Shown piece by piece: positions 25,421-33,741 of a stretch of 64,000 nt of DNA; the first letter of the stretch is position 1; each line of letters opens with the position of its first letter. The DNA is from Mycolicibacterium sp. HK-90 (lineage in GTDB: Bacteria > Actinomycetota > Actinomycetes > Mycobacteriales > Mycobacteriaceae), in NCBI RefSeq assembly GCF_030486405.1, contig NZ_CP129613.1:558001-622000 (forward strand), given 5' to 3'. The translations under genes and the position numbers were made by a program. The notes beneath the pieces are model-generated. The model did not search any database and had not been told where the DNA came from. It saw only the letters and a program-made list of their open reading frames with translations.

Positions 25421-26845
25421 TCACAACGCCACCACCACGGTTTTTGTCGCGGTCACTTCGTCGAGCGCTTCAACACCCTTCTCGCGGCCGTACCCAGACT
25501 TCTTGAAGCCACCGAACGGAAGCTCAACACCTCCGCCCGCGCCGTAGGTGTTGACATAAACCTGACCAGCGATGAGTTCGGCGGCCAAGCGATGGGCCCG
25601 CGACACGTCACGGGTCCACAGTGCGGCCAGAAGTCCATAGGACGTGCCGTTGGCCAGCGCGATCGCCTCATTCTCGTCGCAGAATGTGTTGACCGTCAGG
25701 ACCGGGCCGAACACCTCTTCCTGCGCGATCAGAGAGTCGGGGTCTACGCCGTCAATGAGGGTGGGGGAGAAGTAGGCACCGTCGGCGAGTGCGGCGTCGA
25801 GGGGAGCACTTCCGCCACAGATGATTTCGCCTTTCGCAACGCCGTCGACGAACTCTTGCACGCGCGCTTGCTGTTTGCGTGAGATCAGCGGGCCGAGGTC
25901 GCGGTCTTCGACTCCTCGGCCGATCGTGACTCGTGCGAACCGGTTGGCGACCAGGTCGATCACTGCGTCGTGCACAGATTCGTGAACCAACAGGCGTGAA
26001 CCCGCCGAGCAGGTCTGTCCGGCATTTTGCAGAATCGCCTTGGTGATGAACTGAGCTGCGCGGGGCAGGTCTGCGTCCCCGAAGACGATCTGTGGAGATT
26101 TGCCTCCCAGTTCTAGGACGGCTGGTGCGACGCGTTCGGCGGCAGTGTGTGCGATCTCGGTGCCAACGCGAGTGGAGCCAACGAACCCTAGTAGGTCGAC
26201 ATCGGGATGCGCCGCTAGGCCGGCCCCAGTCTCGGCCCCGATGCCAGTCACTACGTTGAACACCCCGGCGGGAAGTCCCGCCCGCAGGGCCAGCTTGGCG
26301 AACTCCACAGCAGTACGTGGTGTTTCGTCTGCTGGCTTTAGCACGGTGGCATTGCCAGCCGCGACGGCGGGGGCCACCGCCCGCGACAGCAGCTGCATGG
26401 GGTAGTTCCAGGCGACGATGTGTCCGGTGACACCGAGCGGTTCGCGACGCGTGTAGACGTGGAGGTCGTCGGTGAGCGGAATTGATTGACCGTAGTAGGT
26501 GTCGATCGCATGCGCGTAGAAGCGGAAGTAGCGTGCCGATACGAGAACGTCGGAACTCGCCTGGCTCAACGGCTTTCCGGTGTCTTCGCATTCCAGCACG
26601 GCGAGACGGTCGCGTTCGGCGGTGATGAGGTCCGCGAGTCGGTTCAGCACTGCTGCTCGGGTTGAGGGAGCAGTACGCCGCCAGCTCCTTTGCGCGCCCC
26701 GGGCCGATTGGACCGCTTGATCAACGTCATCGCGGCTTGCGCGCGCAACGAGTCCAAGTGACCGCCCTGTGGAGGGGTCGATGTTGTCGTAGAAATCGCG
26801 TGAGGCTACCGAAGTACCGCCGATAAATGACTCGGTAATCGACAC
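25421..26845 (-). CDS. NAD(P)-dependent aldehyde dehydrogenase
   Basis: This 474-residue enzyme has GHIVAWNYPMQLLSRAVAPAVA, VLELGGKSPQIVFGDAD (general-base Glu) and LQNAGQTCSAGSRLLVHESV (catalytic Cys). The C-terminus ELPFGGFKKSGYGREKGVEALDEVTATKTV resembles betaine-aldehyde/succinate-semialdehyde-type ALDHs. It starts at GTG 26845 with an AAGGAG site. It heads the operon with TauD, SDR, CMD and the dehydrogenase, and operator site 5 is about 90 bp upstream. Confidence 0.9.
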   Translation of the reverse strand: MSITESFIGGTSVASRDFYDNIDPSTGRSLGLVARASRDDVDQAVQSARGAQRSWRRTAPSTRAAVLNRLADLITAERDRLAVLECEDTGKPLSQASSDVLVSARYFRFYAHAIDTYYGQSIPLTDDLHVYTRREPLGVTGHIVAWNYPMQLLSRAVAPAVAAGNATVLKPADETPRTAVEFAKLALRAGLPAGVFNVVTGIGAETGAGLAAHPDVDLLGFVGSTRVGTEIAHTAAERVAPAVLELGGKSPQIVFGDADLPRAAQFITKAILQNAGQTCSAGSRLLVHESVHDAVIDLVANRFARVTIGRGVEDRDLGPLISRKQQARVQEFVDGVAKGEIICGGSAPLDAALADGAYFSPTLIDGVDPDSLIAQEEVFGPVLTVNTFCDENEAIALANGTSYGLLAALWTRDVSRAHRLAAELIAGQVYVNTYGAGGGVELPFGGFKKSGYGREKGVEALDEVTATKTVVVAL

Positions 26846-26933
26846 TTTGACTCCTTGGGTCGGCTAAGCCCCAGCGCTCACACGTGTTCCGGCATGGACG
26901 TCGTAGTCCGTGGTTGACGGCGACTGAATCAAT

Positions 26934-26955
26934 AAATACCCGTCAACGTATACTT
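26934..26955. promoter_or_regulatory. Shared operator, site 5
   Basis: AAATACCC-gtcaac-GTATACTT. It lies upstream of the leftward ALDH operon, 43 bp from site 6, in a divergent promoter region. Confidence 0.7.
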
Positions 26956-26997
26956 GTGTCAATCGCCGAGCTGGCGACGAGGAAACGTGCGGCCAAA

Positions 26998-27019
26998 AAA
27001 TACACAACAACGTGTACTT
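26998..27019. promoter_or_regulatory. Shared operator, site 6
   Basis: AAATACAC-aacaac-GTGTACTT, the best match to the consensus. A GTG start lies 9 bp after the right arm on the plus strand, pointing to a leaderless rightward transcript. Confidence 0.75.
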
Positions 27020-27027
27020 AATCGGCT

Positions 27028-27459
27028 GTGGAGCGTTATGCTGCCCGCATGCGAGCCAAGGTATGCGCAACGGTGGCTTTGGCCCTAGTGGCGGTGGTGC
27101 CGCACCCGGTGGCCGCGGCCGACCCGGTGGATCCGTCTGCGTGCAACGATCCCATCTGTGTGCCCGGCATCAACCGGGTCGTCGAGCTCGGCTCGTACTG
27201 TGACAACATCATTTATCACGTGTTCGCGACGACTGCGCAGGGTCGGGTGGTGTTCTGCGATTCGGCAAAAGGTTTGGCTCCGCGTTATTTTCGATCGCTC
27301 CCGCTGGCGGGCATTCGGGAGTACAACGCTCCGTGCACGCTTCCCTACAATGAGGTGGCTCAGGCGCCGGACGGGTTGTTCTTGTTGTGCGGAATGGCGT
27401 TGCGCGAGACCGGTGAGGCCGACAGTCGTTGGATCCGTGGCGATCACTGGGATAACTAA
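27028..27459 (+). CDS. Secreted small cysteine-containing protein
   Basis: This 143-residue protein has a signal peptide (RAKVCATVALALVAVVPHPVAAADP). The mature part contains several Cys (SACNDPIC, SYCDNI, VFCDSA, APCTLPY, LLCGMAL), probably disulphide-bonded outside the membrane. GTG 27028 fits the leaderless spacing after site 6; ATG 27049 is an alternative that still keeps a signal peptide. No family is recognised. It may bind the substrate outside the cell or work with the thioredoxin-like protein encoded nearby. Confidence 0.75.
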   Translation: MERYAARMRAKVCATVALALVAVVPHPVAAADPVDPSACNDPICVPGINRVVELGSYCDNIIYHVFATTAQGRVVFCDSAKGLAPRYFRSLPLAGIREYNAPCTLPYNEVAQAPDGLFLLCGMALRETGEADSRWIRGDHWDN

Positions 27460-27489
27460 ACCGGACCGACGTGGCCGCTGGGCGGCTGC

Positions 27490-27861
27490 CTACTTGCCGT
27501 CGGGCAGACGTGCTTCTGCGGGGATCTGCGCGATGTAGCGGCCCGGGCAGAATGTGGCTGTCGACAGCGCCACGAAGTATCGGGTGTTGCGGTGGGTCCA
27601 GCCTTTCTCGATCGCCAGCGACTCCACTTTCTCGGGGTATCCGACGCCGCCGTCCCATGCGTCACAGACCCCGTGGGCGACGCCGATGATGTAGTCCTCC
27701 CCGAACGGCCAGAACCACTTTTGGTGAGTCTTGTAGAGCTCGTTGAGGAAGTAATCCTCGGCCGGACCGGCCATCGCCAGCGGCGCATTGGCCAGGGAAC
27801 CGGGCATCGCAAGCGCAACAGTTACGGTCGCGCAGCCAAGCGCGCGCATCACCACGGGCAT
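27490..27861 (-). CDS. Secreted DUF732 protein
   Basis: This 123-residue protein has a signal peptide (ALGCATVTVALAMPGSLANAPLAMAGP) and the DUF732 signature IIGVAHGVCDAWDGGVGY, with Cys paired later in TATFCPGRY. DUF732 proteins are small mycobacterial exported proteins of unknown role. ATG 27861 is chosen because the signal peptide follows directly. It is the last gene of a leftward three-gene set of exported proteins starting at 28858. Confidence 0.8.
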   Translation of the reverse strand: MPVVMRALGCATVTVALAMPGSLANAPLAMAGPAEDYFLNELYKTHQKWFWPFGEDYIIGVAHGVCDAWDGGVGYPEKVESLAIEKGWTHRNTRYFVALSTATFCPGRYIAQIPAEARLPDGK

Positions 27862-27890
27862 GTCATTCCTCGGTCTCTCATAGTGATGGT

Positions 27891-28340
27891 TCAGTCGATT
27901 CGTGAAAGGGAGATCGGGGCGCTGCCGCTGACGGTATGTCCGCCGCTGCATTGGTCACCGCGCACGGTTGTGACAGTGCCGTTCAGTGAGGTGGCGTCAA
28001 ATCGAAACGTTTGGGAGATGAGGATGTCGGGGCCGGCGTAGGGGCAATTGGCAGGGTCGGCCGGATAGGACGAGCGGCTCCAGCTGCCTCGGTACACCGA
28101 CAGTGTCCAGATGTGGTCACGAAGGGATGCGTATCCGTGCCACTGTTGGGTACTGCTCACCCGCGCAACGCAATTCGGCAAGCAGTCCGAGCTCAAGATA
28201 GTCCAGACCGATGGTGGCTCGGTTGACACGGCGAAGCTGCCAGACAGTGGAGCGTCTGCAAGGGCGGTGAGAGGGTGTCCGACGCCGACGAGCGCAGTGA
28301 TCGCGGCAGTCGTTGCGACCGCAGCACGTAGGTATGCCAT
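27891..28340 (-). CDS. Secreted protein (149 aa), unknown
   Basis: It has a signal peptide (MAYLRAAVATTAAITALVGVGHPLTALADAP). The mature part is beta-rich with four Cys: SSDCLPNCV, ANCPYAG and GDQCSGG. The stretch FDATSLNGTVTTVRGDQCSGG resembles other short mycobacterial secreted proteins but no named family is certain. The start ATG overlaps the stop of the thioredoxin-like gene (TAATG), so both are coupled. It probably needs disulphide formation by that neighbour. Confidence 0.75.
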   Translation of the reverse strand: MAYLRAAVATTAAITALVGVGHPLTALADAPLSGSFAVSTEPPSVWTILSSDCLPNCVARVSSTQQWHGYASLRDHIWTLSVYRGSWSRSSYPADPANCPYAGPDILISQTFRFDATSLNGTVTTVRGDQCSGGHTVSGSAPISLSRID

Positions 28341-28858
28341 TACTGGCCCCCCGTCAGTGCGTGCACCCGATCGGCGAGCTCGCCGTCGGACATAGGGGTC
28401 GTGATGTTGTTGATGAGGTATCCGCTGCCGTCGGGACTCAGGAATGCCCATGCCGGCGGCCACGGGACGAAGAATGCTTGCCACAACATCCCGTTGGCGT
28501 CGGTGAGATTGGTGAAGTTGAGGCCGTATCGCTCCACGATCCGCCGGTATGACAGAACGTCGTAGCGGCCAGCGACGCCGACGAAGGTCACTTCGGGGTT
28601 TTCAGCGGCTGCCTTGGCCAGGATCGGTGCCTCCTGCATGCAGACGGGGCAATTGGGCTCGGGCGTCCAAAACCAGATGACGACCGGGCGGCCGATCAAC
28701 GTGCGCCCATCAAACAAGGCTCCGTTGAGTTCGGACCCGTAGAACCGTAGGCGCTGATCGTTTCCCAACAAAGGGACATCGGCGACGGCTCGGCCTGCGG
28801 TGGACAGCATGCCACCGGCGAGCAGGGCAGTGGCCATCAGACAGCGGACAACGTGCAT
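28340..28858 (-). CDS. Secreted thioredoxin/DsbE-like protein
   Basis: This 172-residue protein has a signal peptide (RCLMATALLAGGMLSTAGRAVAD) and a redoxin domain: GRPVVIWFWTPEPNCPVCMQEAPILAKAAAE, then EVTFVGVAGRYDV and VPWPPAWAFLSPDG with the cis-Pro region. The active site is CPVC, but the WC of the usual WCxxC is replaced by an ...EPNC stretch. It resembles the mycobacterial DsbE/DsbF group that oxidises exported proteins. ATG 28858 precedes the signal peptide; operator site 7 lies 75 bp upstream. It is likely expressed with the Cys-rich secreted proteins and the mce operon. Confidence 0.8.
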   Translation of the reverse strand: MHVVRCLMATALLAGGMLSTAGRAVADVPLLGNDQRLRFYGSELNGALFDGRTLIGRPVVIWFWTPEPNCPVCMQEAPILAKAAAENPEVTFVGVAGRYDVLSYRRIVERYGLNFTNLTDANGMLWQAFFVPWPPAWAFLSPDGSGYLINNITTPMSDGELADRVHALTGGQ

Positions 28859-28932
28859 CGACCACCGCCAAACGTCGGTAGCCCGGTGCCGCGGCGCATC
28901 GCCTGCAAGGCGATCTTCGAACTCCGCGCGAT

Positions 28933-28954
28933 AAGTAGACGTAGACGTATATAT
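28933..28954. promoter_or_regulatory. Shared operator, site 7
   Basis: AAGTAGAC-gtagac-GTATATAT upstream of the leftward thioredoxin-like gene set and 71 bp from site 8. Confidence 0.6.
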
Positions 28955-29025
28955 TGATGGCCTGCGGATCGAGGAAGCGGTCGGCACTCGCTGATGTCGG
29001 CGCGGCGGGGTGGTCACCCCGAGAA

Positions 29026-29047
29026 AAATACACGAACTCGTATACTT
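29026..29047. promoter_or_regulatory. Shared operator, site 8 (mce operon promoter)
   Basis: AAATACAC-gaactc-GTATACTT directly upstream of mceA. TATACT in the right arm can serve as -10; the mceA ATG follows about 30 bp later. Confidence 0.75.
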
Positions 29048-29077
29048 TTGGTTCAGATTGTCGTATGTTCTGTCGGC

Positions 29078-30391
29078 ATGAGCGCCTCGCTTGATCCGCA
29101 GCCGCCGGTTGAACCCAACGCGGCCCGAGGCGAGGCCAAACGAACTGCTGATCGCGGTTCACCAAATACCGACACGGCAACAGAGTCTGGAGAGGCGATG
29201 AGCAATCGCGCGGTTCGGCCCCTGGTGGGTCTGGTGGCCGTCTTTGCCGTGCTGAGCACTATTGCATTCGCAGTAACGATGTTTCGCGGTGGATTCACCC
29301 GCAGCATTCCCGTGACCGTGCTTACCCAGCGGGCCGGGTTGGTGATGGACCCAGATGCGAAGGTGAAGCTACTAGGAGTGCCTGTCGGCAAAGTTGAGTC
29401 AATCGAGCAGCTTGCCAGTGGGAATGCGGCACTGCATCTTTCGCTCGACCCGGCCAAGTTGAACACCATTCCGGCTAATGTTCGCGTCGACATCGCCGCG
29501 ACGACGGTGTTCGGGGCGAAGTTCGTGCAGCTGACGCTCCCGCCGGATCCCTCCCCGCAGCCTCTTGCTGCGGGGCAAGTCCTCGACGCCGAACACGTGA
29601 CGGTTGAAGCCAACACGGTATTCGAGCAACTGACCCAGGTCCTCGACCACATCGACCCGGTCAAGCTCAATCAGACGCTCGGTTCGATCTCGCGGGCCAT
29701 AAGCGGCCGCGGCAAGCAGATCGGGCAGTCGTTGAGCGATCTCAACGCCATGCTGGCAACGCTGGACCCCGCCATGCCCGCACTCTCACACGATCTGACC
29801 GCCGCGCCGAAGGTACTCAATACCTACGCCGACGCGGCCGACGATCTGCTCGCCACCGCGACAAACGCCACGAAGTTGAGCAAGACCATCGTCGACGAGC
29901 AGTCGAGCCTCGATGCGTTGCTGGTCAGCGTGATCGGACTATCCGACACAGGGAACGACTTCTTGGCCAGCAACGGTGGTCCGCTGGGTGACACTTTGCG
30001 GGTCCTGCTACCCACGACATCGCTCACTGACGCCTACCACCCGGCGCTGAACTGCGGTCTGCTGGGAATGCTGGATCTGGCCACCGTGGCCGAGGCATTT
30101 CCCACCACCGCGGCCGGTATCCAGGTCTCGGTCAATTTCACCTGGGGACATGACCGATACCGCTTCCCGTCAGATCTTCCGAAGGTGGCCGCATCCGGTG
30201 GCCCCCGGTGTGAGGTCCTACCAGTCAGATACCAACAGAAGCCGCCCTACGTGGTTACCGACACGGGCGTCAATCCGTTCAAACGTGGAAACCAAGGATG
30301 GCTACTCAACAGCGCAGGACTCAAAGAGATTCTCTTCGGTCCGATCGATGGACCGCCACGCAACTCAGCTCAGATCGGACAACCCGGATGA
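29078..30391 (+). CDS. mceA: Mce-family protein, MceA position
   Basis: This 437-residue protein has a polar N-terminus of ~45 residues, one membrane span (RPLVGLVAVFAVLSTIAFAVTMF), the MlaD/MCE domain (SIPVTVLTQRAGLVMDPDAKVKLLGVPVGKVESIE) and a long helical C-terminal part ending in the MceA-type cysteine region. Mce proteins form a hexameric tube carrying lipids or steroids across the cell envelope. ATG 29078 is the first good start after site 8; a start at the inner ATG near 29198 is possible. The usual yrbEA-yrbEB permease genes are missing upstream. Confidence 0.9.
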   Translation: MSASLDPQPPVEPNAARGEAKRTADRGSPNTDTATESGEAMSNRAVRPLVGLVAVFAVLSTIAFAVTMFRGGFTRSIPVTVLTQRAGLVMDPDAKVKLLGVPVGKVESIEQLASGNAALHLSLDPAKLNTIPANVRVDIAATTVFGAKFVQLTLPPDPSPQPLAAGQVLDAEHVTVEANTVFEQLTQVLDHIDPVKLNQTLGSISRAISGRGKQIGQSLSDLNAMLATLDPAMPALSHDLTAAPKVLNTYADAADDLLATATNATKLSKTIVDEQSSLDALLVSVIGLSDTGNDFLASNGGPLGDTLRVLLPTTSLTDAYHPALNCGLLGMLDLATVAEAFPTTAAGIQVSVNFTWGHDRYRFPSDLPKVAASGGPRCEVLPVRYQQKPPYVVTDTGVNPFKRGNQGWLLNSAGLKEILFGPIDGPPRNSAQIGQPG

Positions 30392-31410
30392 CCAACACTC
30401 ACGCGGGGCTGAAGTTCGGTGCCTTCGCCGTCGTCATGGCCGTCCTCTCGGCCTTCCTATTCATGGTTTTTGGCGACTTCCGCGGCGGGCCGACCAACGC
30501 CTATTCGGCAATCTTCCACGATGTCTCAGACCTGCAGAGCGGTAACAGCGTGCGCGTGGCCGGCGCTCGCGTGGGAACCGTCAAGCGGATCAACCTCGAG
30601 GAGGACAACCGGGTCACGGTGGACTTCGATGTAGACAAATCGGTGCGCCTGACCGCCGGCACCGAGGTTGCGGTTCGCTACCTCAATCTGGTCGGGGACC
30701 GCTATCTGGAGCTTCTCGACGGACCGGGATCAACCCATGTGCTGCCTCCACGATCGGTGATTCCCCCCGAACGTACTTCTCCTGCACTGGATCTCGATCT
30801 GCTTCTCGGCGGACTCAAACCGGTGATTCGCGGGCTCAATCCAGCCGATGTGAACGCGCTTTCAGCCTCACTGCTGCAAGTGATGCAAGGCCAAGACAGC
30901 GCCTTGAGTTCGCTGATGTCGCGAACGACATCGTTCACCCAAACGTTGTCCGACAACGGTCAAGTGATCCAACAACTGATCGACAACCTCAAAGAGGTGG
31001 TCGCAACAGTCTCAAAGGACTCCGACAAGTTCTCTGCGCTGCTCGATCGCATGCAGCGTCTGGTAGCGCACCTTTCCGAACACCGCGACCCCATTGGCGA
31101 TGCCGTGCAGTCGCTGTCGACCGGCACCGCGTCGCTGGCCGACCTACTCACCCAGGCCCGCCCCCCGCTGGCCGGCACCGTGGATCAACTGAACCGACTT
31201 GCCCCCAACCTCGACGATGAGAAAGACAAACTCGACGTCGCATTGCAGAAGGCGCCAGAGAACTATCGCAAGTTGATTCGTATCGGTTCCTACGGCAACT
31301 TCCTCCAACTCTTCTTATGCGGCGTGACATTGCGACTCAATGACCCCTCCGGGAAGGTGCTTGTCCTGCCGACGCTCAAGCCCGATTACGGCAGGTGCAA
31401 AGATGCTTAA
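30388..31410 (+). CDS. mceB: Mce-family protein, MceB position
   Basis: This 340-residue protein begins with a membrane span (GAFAVVMAVLSAFLFMVFG), then the MCE domain (YSAIFHDVSDLQSGNSVRVAGARVGTVKRINLEEDNRVTVDFDV). A helical C-terminal needle region follows (DNLKEVVATVSKDSDKFSALLDRMQ). ATG 30388 overlaps the mceA stop by ATGA. It is a subunit of the predicted lipid-transport channel. Confidence 0.9.
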   Translation: MTNTHAGLKFGAFAVVMAVLSAFLFMVFGDFRGGPTNAYSAIFHDVSDLQSGNSVRVAGARVGTVKRINLEEDNRVTVDFDVDKSVRLTAGTEVAVRYLNLVGDRYLELLDGPGSTHVLPPRSVIPPERTSPALDLDLLLGGLKPVIRGLNPADVNALSASLLQVMQGQDSALSSLMSRTTSFTQTLSDNGQVIQQLIDNLKEVVATVSKDSDKFSALLDRMQRLVAHLSEHRDPIGDAVQSLSTGTASLADLLTQARPPLAGTVDQLNRLAPNLDDEKDKLDVALQKAPENYRKLIRIGSYGNFLQLFLCGVTLRLNDPSGKVLVLPTLKPDYGRCKDA

Positions 31411-32491
31411 GTACCGCAGTCGCAAACTGATCAGAGTCGGCGTCCTCGGCATCGTGCTGGCGATGCTGCTCGTCGCAGTGGGACTGCAGCCCGAGCGCCT
31501 CATCGCGTGGGCCACGTCGGTGCGCTACACCGCAGAGTTCGGAGATGCTGGAGGGCTGGAGCCCGGCTGCGACGTGATGGTCTCGGGGACCAAAGTCGGT
31601 ACGGTCTCGACCGTGGAACTGCGCGACGGCAAGGCGGTCGCCGAGTTCACCGTCAAATCCACCGTGCAGCTGAAGTCTCAGACGACCGCCCACATCAAGA
31701 CAGGCACCCTACTGGGCAAACGAATCCTGGTGTTGCAGGTTGCCGGCGATGGCCGACTGCGAGCACTGTCGACCATTCCGCTGTCCCGAACATCCTCGCC
31801 ATACTCACTAACAGATGCTGTCAGCGAGCTGACGACCAATATCGAGGGAACCGACACCGATCGACTCAATCAGTCACTGGATACGTTGTCTGCCACATTG
31901 GATCGAATTGCTCCACAACTGGGACCGACGTTTGACGGCTTGACCAGACTGTCGAAGACGCTCAATGAGCGCGACGACTCATTGCATCAATTGCTGTCCT
32001 ACACAAGTGATGTGACGCAGGTCCTCGCAGAACGCAGTGACCAGGTCAACACGCTCATCCTCAATGCCAATTCACTGTTAGGCGTGCTCGTGGAGCGGCG
32101 CCAAGCCATCGTGGAGCTACTGGCCAACACCAACGTTGTGGCAACCCAACTGTCTGGACTGGTCGCCGACAACGAGCATGAACTCGCACCGGCACTGGAC
32201 CGACTCAACTCAGTATCGGCGATGCTGGAGAAGAACCGCGACAACATCGCCAAGGCGATCCCCGGATTGGCCAAACAAGCACAGACCACCGGCGAATCGG
32301 TATCCAGCGGTCCGTTCTACAACGCATTCATCTCCAACCTTCCGCAGGGTCAGTTCCTCAAGCCGCTGATTGATGCGGCGTTCAATATCCAGCCCCGCGG
32401 CACCTTCCCATTCCCGACCTGCGGCGACGATGGAGACTGCTATAACCGCGAAGAAACCCCACCCGTGAACTTGCCGGCGGCCCCCCGATGA
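31403..32491 (+). CDS. mceC: Mce-family protein, MceC position
   Basis: This 362-residue protein has a membrane span (LIRVGVLGIVLAMLLVAVGL) and the MCE domain (YTAEFGDAGGLEPGCDVMVSGTKVGTVSTVELRDGKAVAEFTV). Its helical region contains NVVATQLSGLVADNEHELAPALDRLN, typical of MceC/MceB. ATG 31403 overlaps mceB by 8 bp; the longer frame from 31340 lies within mceB and is not used. Confidence 0.9.
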   Translation: MLKYRSRKLIRVGVLGIVLAMLLVAVGLQPERLIAWATSVRYTAEFGDAGGLEPGCDVMVSGTKVGTVSTVELRDGKAVAEFTVKSTVQLKSQTTAHIKTGTLLGKRILVLQVAGDGRLRALSTIPLSRTSSPYSLTDAVSELTTNIEGTDTDRLNQSLDTLSATLDRIAPQLGPTFDGLTRLSKTLNERDDSLHQLLSYTSDVTQVLAERSDQVNTLILNANSLLGVLVERRQAIVELLANTNVVATQLSGLVADNEHELAPALDRLNSVSAMLEKNRDNIAKAIPGLAKQAQTTGESVSSGPFYNAFISNLPQGQFLKPLIDAAFNIQPRGTFPFPTCGDDGDCYNREETPPVNLPAAPR

Positions 32492-33741
32492 GCGCGTTGA
32501 CCATTCGGCGAGCGGCAGCCCTGCTCTGTGTGATTACAACGTTGGCTGGCGCATCCTATCTGGGCTATCGCCAGGTGTTTCGGCCGACAACGATCACAGC
32601 GCACTTCACCAGCGCCACCGCCATTTACCCCGGTGACTACGTGAAAATCGCCGGTGTTCGCGTCGGCACGATCACCGCGATCGATCCGCACCCCGGTGAC
32701 GTTGTGGTGACGATGCAAGTCGACCACGGGATTCAGGTACCAGCGGACGGGCAAGCAATTATCGTCGCGCAAAACCTGGTGGCGGCCCGCTACATCCAGC
32801 TCGCACCGATTTACACCGGCTCTGGTCCCACGCTGGATACCGGCGCGGTGATCCCGCTCAATCGCACGGCAGTTCCTGTGGAATGGGACAAGGTCAAAGA
32901 CCAACTGATGAAGTTCGCAAACGACCTCGGACCTGAACAGGGCGGAACCGTCGCCCGATTCATCGACAGCACCGCCAACGCATTAGCCGGCAACGGCGAC
33001 AAGCTACGACAAGCCCTCGCCCAATTATCGGGTGTGGCACGGATACTCGCCGACGGCAGCGGCGACATCGTAGGGTTCATCAAGAATCTGGCGACTTTCG
33101 TTACAGCCCTGCGCGACAGTGGAGAACAGATCGTTCAGTTCGAGGACCGCCTTGCCACGGTTTCTAGCGTGCTTGACGGCAGCCGCACAGATCTGGACGC
33201 CGCGATGAACAGTTTGTCGGTGGCGATCGAGGACGTGCAGCGATTCGTCACCGGTACTCGCGACAAAGCCAACGAGCAGATTCAGCGGCTTGCCAACGTC
33301 ACCCAGAATCTCGTAGACCACAAAAAGGACCTCGAACAGCTCCTGCACATCTTTCCGACCAGCCTGTCAAATTTCTACAACATCTACGACCCTGTGACCG
33401 GAACCGAGGCGGGAACCTTTGGCGTGAACAACTACTCGAATCCCGTGGCGTTCACCTGCGCGGCGTTCGCGGCAGTTGAGCCAGGAGATCCTGGAGGTGC
33501 GGTGAAGAAATGCGCCGAATACCTCGGTCCGGTACTGCGGCTGTTCAACCCGGCTTTGCTCGCCAACATCAACTACCTGCCGATCCCGCTGAACCCGATC
33601 TTGGCTCCCGATCCGGCACCCGACCAATTGATCTACAGCGAACCCGACCTGATACCGGGAGTGGTGGGTTCTCAGGGCCCACCTCCTCCGCCCACGATGA
33701 CCGATCTGCTGCTCCCCGCTGAAGGAAGGCCGACACCGTGA
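32488..33741 (+). CDS. mceD: Mce-family protein, MceD position
   Basis: This 417-residue protein has a membrane span (AALLCVITTLAGASYLGYRQVF), the MCE domain (ITAHFTSATAIYPGDYVKIAGVRVGTITAID) and helices with LDGSRTDLDAAMNSLSVAIEDVQRFV. The C-terminus is Pro-rich, as usual for MceD. It overlaps mceC and mceE by ATGA/GTGA. Confidence 0.9.
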   Translation: MSALTIRRAAALLCVITTLAGASYLGYRQVFRPTTITAHFTSATAIYPGDYVKIAGVRVGTITAIDPHPGDVVVTMQVDHGIQVPADGQAIIVAQNLVAARYIQLAPIYTGSGPTLDTGAVIPLNRTAVPVEWDKVKDQLMKFANDLGPEQGGTVARFIDSTANALAGNGDKLRQALAQLSGVARILADGSGDIVGFIKNLATFVTALRDSGEQIVQFEDRLATVSSVLDGSRTDLDAAMNSLSVAIEDVQRFVTGTRDKANEQIQRLANVTQNLVDHKKDLEQLLHIFPTSLSNFYNIYDPVTGTEAGTFGVNNYSNPVAFTCAAFAAVEPGDPGGAVKKCAEYLGPVLRLFNPALLANINYLPIPLNPILAPDPAPDQLIYSEPDLIPGVVGSQGPPPPPTMTDLLLPAEGRPTP

